In this document: piece after piece, positions 1 to 5,470 of the stretch
Layout: every line of letters begins with the position of its first letter
How positions within the stretch are numbered: the stretch's first letter is position 1
DNA from: CAYQAE01 sp964415445 [NCBI: uncultured archaeon]
GTDB taxonomy: Archaea > CAYQAE01
Length of the DNA: 5,470 nt
Direction of reading: 5' to 3'
Assembly: GCA_964415445.1 (NCBI GenBank)
Contig: CAYQAE010000103.1
Span: 1-5,470 of the forward strand
Program-made: the position numbers and the translations under genes
Notes under the pieces: generated by a model
The model's input: the letters and a program-made list of their open reading frames with translations, nothing else
Told to the model about the DNA's origin: nothing
Database searches by the model: none

Positions 1-2
1 AC

Positions 3-218
3 TTAATAACCTGATAATTCTTTTCTAATAACATCTGCTTTTTCTGTTCCAAATAAGGTTTGAACATGCTTAATTATTTCATCAATGCATTTTTTTAAAT
101 CACTAGGATCTGTTGAATTTCTATCAACATTTAATTTTTTAATAGCGTAATCTACAACCCCTTTTCCAACTCCAGGTATTTTTGAATTTACTTTTTCTCT
201 TATTTCTTCTACTGTCAT
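3..218 (-). CDS. Small helical hypothetical protein with an IPGVG turn (71 aa)
   Basis: I do not recognise the family. The protein is short, charged and predicted mostly helical. An amphipathic N-terminal helix (about residues 2-12) leads into the turn IPGVG at 14-18, then a helix to about 29. A DP-containing linker follows (about 31-40), then two helices (about 41-56 and 58-68). There is no signal peptide or membrane segment. The K-IPGVG-KGVVDYA stretch resembles a helix-hairpin-helix hairpin, which would suggest nucleic-acid binding, but one such motif in 71 residues is weak evidence. I chose the ATG at 218. The reading frame is open to a TTG at 227, but neither start has a clear Shine-Dalgarno. 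A TATA box centred about 27-28 bases upstream of the ATG puts transcription start at or near the ATG. It lies downstream of the ATPase gene on the same strand, across a 133-bp gap with its own promoter, so it is probably an independent unit. Confidence 0.75.
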   Translation of the reverse strand: MTVEEIREKVNSKIPGVGKGVVDYAIKKLNVDRNSTDPSDLKKCIDEIIKHVQTLFGTEKADVIRKELSGY

Positions 219-241
219 TTTTATCAAATTTTTTGAAGAAA

Positions 242-249
242 ATTTATAT
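242..249 (-). promoter_or_regulatory. TATA box of the small hypothetical gene, leaderless arrangement
   Basis: The minus strand reads ATATAAAT here, inside GAATATAAATT. Its centre is about 27-28 bases upstream of the ATG at 218. Archaeal TATA boxes sit about 26-27 bases before the transcription start, so the transcript should begin almost at the ATG. That fits the lack of a ribosome binding site. In such A+T-rich DNA a chance match is possible. Confidence 0.5.
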
Positions 250-351
250 TCAATGTTAAGTATATTAATACCAAAAGATATAAAATATTAGTTTCAAATT
301 TATTCATAATCATCATACACTACATATATATTTTATACTAATATTAGATCT

Positions 352-1902
352 TTAGATTTTCTTTTGAAGTTTTTTTATATCTTCTTTAGTTGATAAATAG
401 GTTTCATTATTTTTTGAAAATTCTATTATTTCTGGGCTAATTTCATCTACAATTAACCATCTTTTGTCTATTGATATATTTTCTTTTTTTTCAATTTCTT
501 TTATTTTTTCATCCCAACTTTCTATATAACCTATTTGTATTATCCAATTTTCAATACCTAAACATAGACCTTCTGAAGTTATTAGATCCTTATATCTAGA
601 ATAAGTAGCATAACTATTAATTTTATTAAATTTAGGTATTATTATATCTTCATTTGATCTAAATATATCTTTATCTATCTTTTTTCTCTCTAGACTTTTA
701 ATTATGTTTTTGATATCTATTTTTTCAGATATATACTCTTCATAAGATTCTTCTACTTGTTTTTCTAATCTATCTTTTGGTATAATTTTAAGATAAGATG
801 ATTTAATCCACAAAGCAAAAAGAGGTATATTTATTTGATAAAATCTATTATTTTTTGATACTATATCAATATCTCTTAATCTATTTAATATATTTTTTGC
901 TTCAGCAACAATTACAATTAGTTCTTTAGCAAGTTCTGAAGTTTTAACTTCTTTATTTTCAGCTAAAAAAAGTAGAGCATCTTTTATTTTTGTACTCTCA
1001 TTTACTTTAATTAGAATATTATCAAAAAGATAAGAAAAATATTGGTTTAATTTGCCATTTTCTTCTGCTAATTCTCCAAATATTAATTTAATTATAGTTT
1101 CTTTATTTATATATCTATTTTTACTCTTTTGTATTATTTTTTGCGAAAGAAGTGTTATATAATAGGGTTGATAACCTAAGAAGTAATTTAAAAACTCTAA
1201 ACTTTCTTTTTCAATTATTAAACTTTTTTCAGACAATATTTTAGTACATAATATATTTGATTCTTTTTTCTCAAGAGATGATAATTTCTCATAAGTAAAA
1301 ACTCCAAATAATGTTGAATTTTTTAAAATATCTTCAAATTTTTTAATCTCCGAAACTATTGTAAGATATAATACATTGGTTTGGTTCTCTAGATTTGTTT
1401 TAAATATACTTAAGATGTCGTTAATATCTCTGTATCTATTTAATTTCAATAGTTTTTGAAATTCATCTAATATTATAATATATCTATCTTCTAACTTTCC
1501 AAAAAAGGAAAAAAGTGAATTTAGAATTGTTACATTGTCTGAATCGTCTATTTTAATTATTAATTCATAAACATTTTTGTTGTCACTATCTAATGCCTTT
1601 TTTTTGATAATTTCTTTATCAAAATAACTAAAATTTTCACCTAGATATTTATTTAGAAAAATTCCTAAAACTCGATATGCAAAATTTTTTGGTGTCCCTA
1701 ATATATGTTCACAATCTATGTAAATTGAGTTAGGTATCTCTTCACTTATTTTATAAGCCAATTGAGTTTTACCTATTTTTTTTGGACCTAATATCGTAGT
1801 GTGGTCTGCAATATTGCTATTTAGATTTTTTAATCTGTTTTTTATTTTTTCTATAATTTCTGTTCTTCCTGTAAAATATTTTGTAGGATTTATTGATTGC
1901 AT
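352..1902 (-). CDS. Archaeal P-loop ATPase with winged helix and divergent C-terminal domain (516 aa)
   Basis: This resembles the archaeal ATPase families (ATPase_2/STAND-like). A short YFTGR box at 9-13 precedes the Walker A motif GPKKIGKT at 39-46. Walker B is IIILDEF at 142-148, with D146 and E147. A GYQP motif at 243-246 matches the conserved G-x-P element late in these ATPase domains. A winged helix is likely at about 305-357, ending in FYQINIPLFALWIK, which mirrors the 'Y-x-h-x-hP-x-hxxW' junction seen before the DUF234-type tail of relatives. Residues 375-516 are charged. The end (RWLIVDEISPEIIEFS... around 481-496, then a TKED helix) looks like the closing half of a PD-(D/E)xK nuclease fold, but no clear ExK is visible. 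The start is an ATG with a weak AGGT 6 bases upstream. The role is unknown. Relatives are thought to be signalling, conflict or mobile-element ATPases. It is not convincingly Orc1/Cdc6. Confidence is high for an ATPase and low for function. Confidence 0.9.
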   Translation of the reverse strand: MQSINPTKYFTGRTEIIEKIKNRLKNLNSNIADHTTILGPKKIGKTQLAYKISEEIPNSIYIDCEHILGTPKNFAYRVLGIFLNKYLGENFSYFDKEIIKKKALDSDNKNVYELIIKIDDSDNVTILNSLFSFFGKLEDRYIIILDEFQKLLKLNRYRDINDILSIFKTNLENQTNVLYLTIVSEIKKFEDILKNSTLFGVFTYEKLSSLEKKESNILCTKILSEKSLIIEKESLEFLNYFLGYQPYYITLLSQKIIQKSKNRYINKETIIKLIFGELAEENGKLNQYFSYLFDNILIKVNESTKIKDALLFLAENKEVKTSELAKELIVIVAEAKNILNRLRDIDIVSKNNRFYQINIPLFALWIKSSYLKIIPKDRLEKQVEESYEEYISEKIDIKNIIKSLERKKIDKDIFRSNEDIIIPKFNKINSYATYSRYKDLITSEGLCLGIENWIIQIGYIESWDEKIKEIEKKENISIDKRWLIVDEISPEIIEFSKNNETYLSTKEDIKKLQKKI

Positions 1903-1908
1903 TTTTTT

Positions 1909-1912
1909 ACCT
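1909..1912 (-). promoter_or_regulatory. Weak ribosome binding site of the ATPase gene
   Basis: The minus strand reads AGGT, then six A residues, then the ATG at 1902. AGGT is a partial match to the archaeal GGAGGTGA consensus at normal spacing. It supports this ATG as the start. Confidence 0.45.
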
Positions 1913-1915
1913 TTT

Positions 1916-1966
1916 GTAACTTTTATACATTACTAACTTTTATAGATAAGTAACTTATATAAGTTT
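1916..1966. repeat. Three 17-bp tandem repeats at the ATPase promoter
   Basis: On the plus strand the units are GTAACTTTTATACATTA (1916-1932), CTAACTTTTATAGATAA (1933-1949) and GTAACTTATATAAGTTT (1950-1966). Units 1 and 2 match at 14 of 17 positions and units 1 and 3 at 13 of 17, with an exact 17-bp period. Unit 3 contains a perfect 14-bp palindrome, AACTTATATAAGTT (1952-1965). Each unit carries a TATA-like core read on the minus strand. The array begins 14 bp upstream of the ATPase ATG. It could be an operator array over the promoter or iteron-like binding sites. Confidence 0.65.
1938..1944 (-). promoter_or_regulatory. Probable TATA box of the ATPase gene, inside repeat 2
   Basis: The minus strand reads TATAAAA, centred at 1941. 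Transcription should start about 27 bases on, near 1914, leaving a leader of about 12 bases that includes the AGGT site before the ATG at 1902. The equivalent TATAAAA in repeat 1 (1921-1927) is centred only 22 bases from the ATG, which is too close. Repeat 1 would then cover the stretch between the TATA box and the start site, a usual position for a repressor. Confidence 0.45.
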
Positions 1967-2104
1967 AACTGAATTTAAAATTATATATAAAAAACACCAT
2001 AAGAAGAATATATTATAAATAAAGTTCTTAAATTAATTAGATTTGTTTATAACTTAATTATGATTTATTTATATGTGTATAAACTTTTAAAAAGCTTCTA
2101 TTTT

Positions 2105-2122
2105 CTATAAAAAAGCTATAAA
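2105..2122 (+). promoter_or_regulatory. Candidate TATA boxes for the transporter-isomerase unit
   Basis: CTATAAA occurs twice, at 2105-2111 and 2116-2122. The second would place transcription start near 2146, giving a leader of about 40 bases before the ATG at 2189. The choice between the two copies is uncertain because the region is almost all A and T. Confidence 0.35.
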
Positions 2123-2177
2123 TTCAAAAAATAATTTTTGTCTAAACTATTAAAAGTTGTTATTTTAGGAAAAATTT

Positions 2178-2183
2178 GAGGAT
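2178..2183 (+). promoter_or_regulatory. Shine-Dalgarno site of the CNNM transporter gene
   Basis: GAGGAT lies 5 bases before the ATG at 2189 and is the clearest ribosome binding site in the window. It fixes the start of the transporter and shows that this lineage uses Shine-Dalgarno initiation for at least some genes. Confidence 0.7.
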
Positions 2184-2188
2184 AATAA

Positions 2189-3448
2189 ATGTTTGAAGCA
2201 TTTCTACAGTATTTTAGTATTCAAAATTTATTGATAGTGTTTTTGATATTTCTTATTTATCTATCTTCGCTTTTTTCAAGTACAGAAACAGCATTAACTA
2301 ATATCAGTATGTTAAGAATTAAAGAATTAGTAAAGAAGGGAGTAAAAAACGCTAAAACATTGGAAATTATAAAACGAGATATGGATACAACGATTGCAAC
2401 TATTTTAATTGCAAATAATCTCGTAAATATTACTGCATCTTCAGTTATGACATATTTAACAATTAGTTTATTTGGAAACGTTGGTGTAGGTTATGCTATA
2501 GGTATTTTAACTTTCATTCTTTTAGTTTTTGGTGAAATATCTCCAAAAATATATGCAACAGAGAAGACAGAAAAATTATCCTTGAAGATGGCTCGAGTAA
2601 TTCATGCACTAACTAGAGTATTTAGGCCTGTTGTAAAAGTTTTTGTAGCAATTGCATCAGGGATACTGGCTTTAGTCCGTGTTAAGAGATCAAAAGGAAG
2701 TTATTACTTTGTTACAGAAGATAAAATAAAATCAATGCTTAGTATTGGTGAGGAAGAGGGATCAATTGAGAGAGATGAAAAAAAACTTATTTTAGGTGTT
2801 TTTGAATTTGGAGATGAGATAGTTAAAAACATCATGGTTCCAAGAGTAGATATGGTAACAATTCCAATTACTTCTAGCACAGAGGATGCAAAAAGAGTGG
2901 CTATAGAAACAGGGGTATCACGTATACCTGTTTATGATAAAACAATAGATAAGATAAAAGGAATTTTACATGTCAAGGATCTTCTACGGGCTAATGGAAA
3001 AATAAAATTAAAGAAACTTCTTAGACAAGCCCTATTTGTTCCTGAAAGTAAATTTATTGATGATCTACTAAAAGAGATGCAAAATGAAAAAATACATATT
3101 GCTATAGTTATTGATGATTATGGTGGTGTAGCTGGTCTTATTACACTCGAAGATATTATTGAAACTATCTTTGGAGAAATTTATGATGAATTTGATACTA
3201 AAAAGAAACTAATCAAAAAATACGGCAAAAAAACTCTTTTAGCTAAAGGATCGACTCCTATTCATATATTAAATAATAAACTTAAACTTAATCTACCAAC
3301 TGACCACAAAACTATAGGTGGAATAGTACAACATCATCTAGGAAAAATACCGAAAAAAGGAGACGAAGTTAAAATTGAAAATGCTTTAATTAAAATTTTG
3401 AAGATGAAAGATACTCAAATTAAATCATTGCGAATTGAGAAAAAGTAG
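2189..3448 (+). CDS. CNNM/CorC (HlyC) family divalent-cation transporter (419 aa)
   Basis: This is a membrane protein of the CNNM/CorC family, whose studied members export or sense Mg2+, often coupled to Na+. The N-terminal DUF21/CNNM domain covers about residues 10-165, with hydrophobic segments near 11-29, 67-92, 97-118 and 139-163. Family motifs are visible: FSSTETAL (29-36), ANNLVN (75-80) and FGEISPK (114-120). Two CBS domains follow: about 217-268 (from MVPRVDM) and about 283-333 (ending VIDDYGGVAGLITLEDIIE, 307-325). These normally bind nucleotide and Mg2+ and relay regulation to the membrane domain. The CorC_HlyC domain fills about 345-415, with TIGG (375-378) and GKIPKKGD (385-392). 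The length is normal and no motif is missing, so it should be functional. The old 'hemolysin C' name of this family is misleading. It is first in a two-gene unit, 12 bp before the isomerase-like gene. Exact ion and direction cannot be told from sequence. Confidence 0.95.
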   Translation: MFEAFLQYFSIQNLLIVFLIFLIYLSSLFSSTETALTNISMLRIKELVKKGVKNAKTLEIIKRDMDTTIATILIANNLVNITASSVMTYLTISLFGNVGVGYAIGILTFILLVFGEISPKIYATEKTEKLSLKMARVIHALTRVFRPVVKVFVAIASGILALVRVKRSKGSYYFVTEDKIKSMLSIGEEEGSIERDEKKLILGVFEFGDEIVKNIMVPRVDMVTIPITSSTEDAKRVAIETGVSRIPVYDKTIDKIKGILHVKDLLRANGKIKLKKLLRQALFVPESKFIDDLLKEMQNEKIHIAIVIDDYGGVAGLITLEDIIETIFGEIYDEFDTKKKLIKKYGKKTLLAKGSTPIHILNNKLKLNLPTDHKTIGGIVQHHLGKIPKKGDEVKIENALIKILKMKDTQIKSLRIEKK

Positions 3449-3460
3449 TTGATATAAGTT

Positions 3461-4381
3461 ATGGAAGAGATCATCGAAGATATAAAATCTTTAAAAATTC
3501 AAGGTGCAAAAAATGTTGCTATAGCCGGAATTAAGGCTCTAAATATAGCTTCAGATGAAATTTCTGAAGATAATAGAGATTTGTTTTATTCTATCTTATA
3601 CCAAAAAGCAAAATTAATTGCTAATGCAAGAGCGACAGAGCCTGCTCTTAGAAAAGCCATATTATTTATTTTACATAAATTAAAATCTAATGATTATTCA
3701 GTTGAGAAAATGAAAGAGATTGTCACAGAATATGCTAAAAATTATAAAGATAATTTAAAAAAAACACATCAAAAAATAGCTCAAATAACTTCAAATTTAA
3801 TTGAAAATAATTCTACAATTATAACTCATTGTCATAGTTCAACTGTGGTCGATTCAATTATTTTAGCTAAAGATAAGATAGATAAGGTAATTGTTACAGA
3901 AACTAGACCTCGCTATCAAGGCAAAATTACTGCAAAAGAACTTATTGAAGCAGGAATTAAAGTAGTTTATATTGTTGATTCTGCTGCAGCTATTTTTATG
4001 AAAAAAGCAGATTTAATGTTAGTTGGGTCTGATGCAATTTTAGTTGATGGTAGTGCTGTAAATAAAATAGGTACTCAACTTATAGCAATTGCAGCAAAAG
4101 AATTTAGGACTCCACTTTATATTATTACAGGTACTCATAAATTTGATCCAAAAACAATACAAGGGATTCCTGAAAAGATAGAAATAAGATCTTCTGATGA
4201 AATTATATCTGAGGATGAATTAAAAAATGCTCAAATTTTCAATCCTGCATTTGATATAACTTCCGCAGACTATATTAAAGCTATTGTTACAGAAATTGGT
4301 GTTATACCTCCTTCTGATGTTTATAATATTATGGTAGAGAAATTTTCCTGGATTTTAGAAGAGGGTAGTTTTTTTGATTAA
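3461..4381 (+). CDS. Ribose-1,5-bisphosphate isomerase / eIF2B-like protein (306 aa)
   Basis: This belongs to the eIF2B alpha/beta/delta-like superfamily and is closest, from memory, to archaeal ribose-1,5-bisphosphate isomerase. That enzyme makes ribulose 1,5-bisphosphate from AMP-derived sugar phosphate, between AMP phosphorylase and type III RuBisCO. A helical N-terminal domain (about 1-105) precedes a Rossmann-like domain. Family blocks are THCHSS (122-127), VTETRPRYQGKITAKEL (145-161), VDSAA (172-176), GSDAI (189-193), NKIGT (201-205), THKFDP (225-230) and NPAFD (261-265). Cys124 and Asp191 align with the catalytic Cys133 and Asp202 of the Thermococcus enzyme. The TRPT phosphate-site motif of that enzyme appears as ARAT at 56-59, keeping Arg57 and Thr59, and HCNS is HCHS. 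Those changes leave open a related non-R15P eIF2B-like role. No RuBisCO or AMP phosphorylase lies in the window. The ATG has no strong Shine-Dalgarno and is probably co-translated with the transporter. Confidence 0.85.
   Translation: MEEIIEDIKSLKIQGAKNVAIAGIKALNIASDEISEDNRDLFYSILYQKAKLIANARATEPALRKAILFILHKLKSNDYSVEKMKEIVTEYAKNYKDNLKKTHQKIAQITSNLIENNSTIITHCHSSTVVDSIILAKDKIDKVIVTETRPRYQGKITAKELIEAGIKVVYIVDSAAAIFMKKADLMLVGSDAILVDGSAVNKIGTQLIAIAAKEFRTPLYIITGTHKFDPKTIQGIPEKIEIRSSDEIISEDELKNAQIFNPAFDITSADYIKAIVTEIGVIPPSDVYNIMVEKFSWILEEGSFFD
4369..4381 (+). terminator. T-run terminator candidate at the end of the isomerase-like gene
   Basis: Seven T residues (4369-4375) fall within the last codons, followed by GATTAA and more T. 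Archaeal RNA polymerase stops at T-runs without needing a hairpin, so transcription may end at the stop codon, just before the opposing gene. No stem is visible. Confidence 0.4.
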
Positions 4382-5295
4382 TTTTCACCAAATACAAGCA
4401 GATAATCTGAATCCCAGTTTCCACTAGTTGAGTATATATCAATTTCATCTGATTTATTTATATGTTCAATTAAGCCTGCTTTTTCTAGTTTAGATATGTA
4501 TATGTCTGCATATTTTAATTTAATTGATGCAAAAGTCAAATCTTGAGGATAACCAATTAAAAATCCTAATATCCCTTTCTTTGTTTTATATATCATTTTC
4601 AAATCTTTAGTGTCTACTTCTGTAAATTGTTTTAGTGCAAATTTGGTTTTAGAATATTTATTTAAATTAGAGAGATTATAGGGTTTTGTTGAAATTGTTT
4701 TTAAAATACTATTAACTTCATGTGCATCTTCTAATTTTGTATAATGCCATCTTTTTTCAAAAATATCTGAGAGTCTAATTTTTTTATTTTTAATATTTCT
4801 AAATAATTTTGATGCTTTTTTATAGATCTCTATGTTATTTTTTTTATGTTTGATAGTCAATAATTTTTTTTCTTTTAATTTATCTATTTTTTCTTTTTCT
4901 ATATGTTCTTTTTTAACATATAAACTGAATCCTTCTTTTTTATTACCTAATACAATGCACAAGAATGAATTAAAAAAATAATAGATATATTTTATATCTT
5001 CTAGATAATTAAAATCAATCTCTGATTCATCATAGCCATTTTTTAAAAGATTATTTATAGTTAAGCTTTTATTTTTATTATATAGTTTGTTTAAAATATT
5101 GAATTGAGTTTTTAGATCATCAACATTTTCTAATTTCTTTGAATATAGTTTTTTAAAGAAAATAGACTTTATAATTGTATTAGTGTCTAGATTAGATTTA
5201 TATCTTTGGTTAACACTATCAGATAATCCAAATTGGGGCAATTGAACGATAGGTTCTCTATCATAAGTTTTGTATTCTGCCAAAAATAACACCAA
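4378..5295 (-). CDS. Lysine-rich hypothetical protein with winged-helix-like C-terminus (305 aa)
   Basis: I do not recognise this protein. It is basic, with about 50 lysines in 305 residues, and has no signal peptide or convincing membrane span; the hydrophobic stretch near 103-116 is short and tyrosine-rich. Residues about 237-292 look like a winged helix: a GILGFLIG helix, a spacer, then YISKLEKAGLIEHI (266-279), a strand pair and STSGNW. A second helix-wing pattern occurs at about 131-160 (IDKLKEKKLLTIKHKK, then a strand). Two winged-helix-like units would suit a DNA-binding regulator, but the N-terminal 120 residues match nothing I know. There is no ATG start in this frame. Candidates are TTG 5295, GTG 5292 and TTG 5283. 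TTG 5295 is kept because GGTTGA lies 9 bases upstream. The gene ends tail to tail with the isomerase-like gene, sharing 4 bp. Composition and lack of recognisable relatives suggest a fast-evolving, lineage-specific gene. Confidence 0.75.
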   Translation of the reverse strand: MVLFLAEYKTYDREPIVQLPQFGLSDSVNQRYKSNLDTNTIIKSIFFKKLYSKKLENVDDLKTQFNILNKLYNKNKSLTINNLLKNGYDESEIDFNYLEDIKYIYYFFNSFLCIVLGNKKEGFSLYVKKEHIEKEKIDKLKEKKLLTIKHKKNNIEIYKKASKLFRNIKNKKIRLSDIFEKRWHYTKLEDAHEVNSILKTISTKPYNLSNLNKYSKTKFALKQFTEVDTKDLKMIYKTKKGILGFLIGYPQDLTFASIKLKYADIYISKLEKAGLIEHINKSDEIDIYSTSGNWDSDYLLVFGEN

Positions 5296-5304
5296 TTTTT
5301 CGAT

Positions 5305-5310
5305 TCAACC
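5305..5310 (-). promoter_or_regulatory. Weak ribosome binding site upstream of the non-ATG starts
   Basis: The minus strand reads GGTTGA, one base longer than GGTGA of the archaeal Shine-Dalgarno. It lies 9 bases before TTG 5295 and 12 before GTG 5292. It favours one of these two starts, though the GGTG at 5290-5293 could equally serve TTG 5283. Confidence 0.3.
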
Positions 5311-5329
5311 TTTTTATCTTTTTCATGCC

Positions 5330-5336
5330 TTTTATA
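5330..5336 (-). promoter_or_regulatory. TATA box of the 305-aa gene
   Basis: The minus strand reads TATAAAA within AAAGTATAAAAGG. Its centre is 38 bases before TTG 5295. Transcription would start near 5306, giving a leader of only about 11 bases. The core GTATAAAAG is identical to the one in repeat 1 upstream of the ATPase gene. Confidence 0.45.
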
Positions 5337-5360
5337 CTTTACAGTTGTATAAATGTTTTT

Positions 5361-5411
5361 CTGTTTTTTAAGATATAATTGAATTTTATTTTAAAAAAAT
5401 TGAAAAAACAG
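5361..5411 (-). terminator. Inverted repeat with T-runs, terminator candidate
   Basis: CTGTTTTTT (5361-5369) and AAAAAACAG (5403-5411) are perfect 9-bp inverted arms with a 33-base loop. Read on the minus strand the first arm gives CTGTTTTTT, followed by CAA and a run of seven T. Such T-runs end archaeal transcripts. They lie just after the stop codon of the possible partial gene at 5423. The arms could pair by chance in such A+T-rich sequence, so the T-runs are the better evidence. Confidence 0.4.
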
Positions 5412-5422
5412 ATTCATATTTA

Positions 5423-5470
5423 TTATACATTATATGTATTATACTCTATATCTTCTTTACCCAAGGTCTT
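5423..5470 (-). CDS. Possible C-terminal end of a gene entering from the right (15 codons)
   Basis: On the minus strand one frame reads KTLGKEDIEYNTYNV and then TAA at 5425-5423. The other two frames stop within 8 codons. The first bases are richer in G+C than the A+T-rich DNA that follows, and T-runs come soon after the stop, both as expected at a gene end. Fifteen codons are too few to prove coding or to name a product. Confidence 0.3.
   Translation of the reverse strand, partial: KTLGKEDIEYNTYNV

Larger units (their letters stand above)
1903..2188. other. Divergent intergenic control region (286 bp)
   Basis: No coding potential is visible here. Transcription diverges into the ATPase gene (minus) and the transporter-isomerase pair (plus). 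Besides the 17-bp repeats, the AAAAGTT core of those repeats recurs at 2152-2158 on the plus strand and at 2082-2088 on the minus strand. The rest is very A+T rich with no convincing RNA fold. Confidence 0.6.

Noticed and set aside
219-227. In-frame TTG start that would add three residues to the small N-terminal gene.
   Set aside because: The ATG at 218 is a better codon and is placed exactly for leaderless initiation from the TATA box; TTG has no ribosome binding site.
338-347. Perfect 10-bp palindrome CTAATATTAG just after the ATPase stop codon.
   Set aside because: Short and A+T rich, with no flanking T-run on the minus strand and no repeat of it near other genes.
352-1902. Reading the ATPase as an Orc1/Cdc6 replication initiator because of its FTGR box, winged helix and nearby iteron-like repeats.
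   Set aside because: The GYQP element, the post-winged-helix junction and the long C-terminal tail fit the ATPase_2/STAND-like archaeal ATPases better, and no origin recognition boxes were recognised.
2014-2073. 10-bp inverted arms TATAAATAAA / TTTATTTATA with a 40-base loop in the divergent region.
   Set aside because: All A and T with a long loop; a match this long is expected by chance in an intergenic region of this composition.
5261-5326. A short ATG-initiated frame (about 21 codons) overlapping the start of the 305-aa gene on the minus strand.
   Set aside because: Its ATG lies upstream of the transcription start expected from the TATA box, and it stops quickly in a different frame from the gene.
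1-5470. CRISPR array, tRNA, rRNA, transposase or attachment site.
   Set aside because: No regularly spaced long repeats with unique spacers, no G+C-rich cloverleaf-like segment and no recombinase motifs were seen; almost all the window is accounted for by the five genes.

Overview
The window looks archaeal. It is very A+T rich (roughly three quarters A+T by eye) and prefers AGA for arginine. Several genes have TATA boxes at archaeal spacing. One gene is closest to the archaeal ribose-1,5-bisphosphate isomerase family, and another is an archaeal-type P-loop ATPase joined to a winged helix. An A+T-rich DPANN-type or uncultured euryarchaeal lineage would fit, but the sequence does not fix the taxon.

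Layout: (1) 3-218, minus strand, a small helical protein with an IPGVG turn, probably read from a leaderless transcript. (2) 352-1902, minus strand, a 516-aa P-loop ATPase with a winged helix and a C-terminal region that may be a decayed nuclease-like fold. (3) 1903-2188, a divergent, non-coding control region with three 17-bp tandem repeats next to the ATPase start. (4) 2189-3448 and 3461-4381, plus strand, a two-gene unit 12 bp apart encoding a CNNM/CorC divalent-cation transporter and a ribose-1,5-bisphosphate isomerase/eIF2B-like protein. (5) 4378-5295, minus strand, an unrecognised lysine-rich protein with a winged-helix-like C-terminus, meeting gene 4 tail to tail in a shared TTAA. (6) 5296-5470, the promoter of that gene, a T-rich terminator candidate and possibly the last 15 codons of another minus-strand gene.

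The plus-strand pair looks like conserved housekeeping: magnesium (or related cation) transport and nucleotide or ribose-phosphate salvage. The minus-strand ATPase and the 305-aa protein are more Lys/Ile/Asn rich and much less conserved in appearance, as expected of lineage-specific or accessory genes. I see no CRISPR array, transposase, integrase, tRNA or rRNA. Nothing here amounts to a recognisable complete new system. The best leads are the 17-bp repeats at the ATPase promoter, the unusual C-terminus of that ATPase, and the orphan 305-aa protein.
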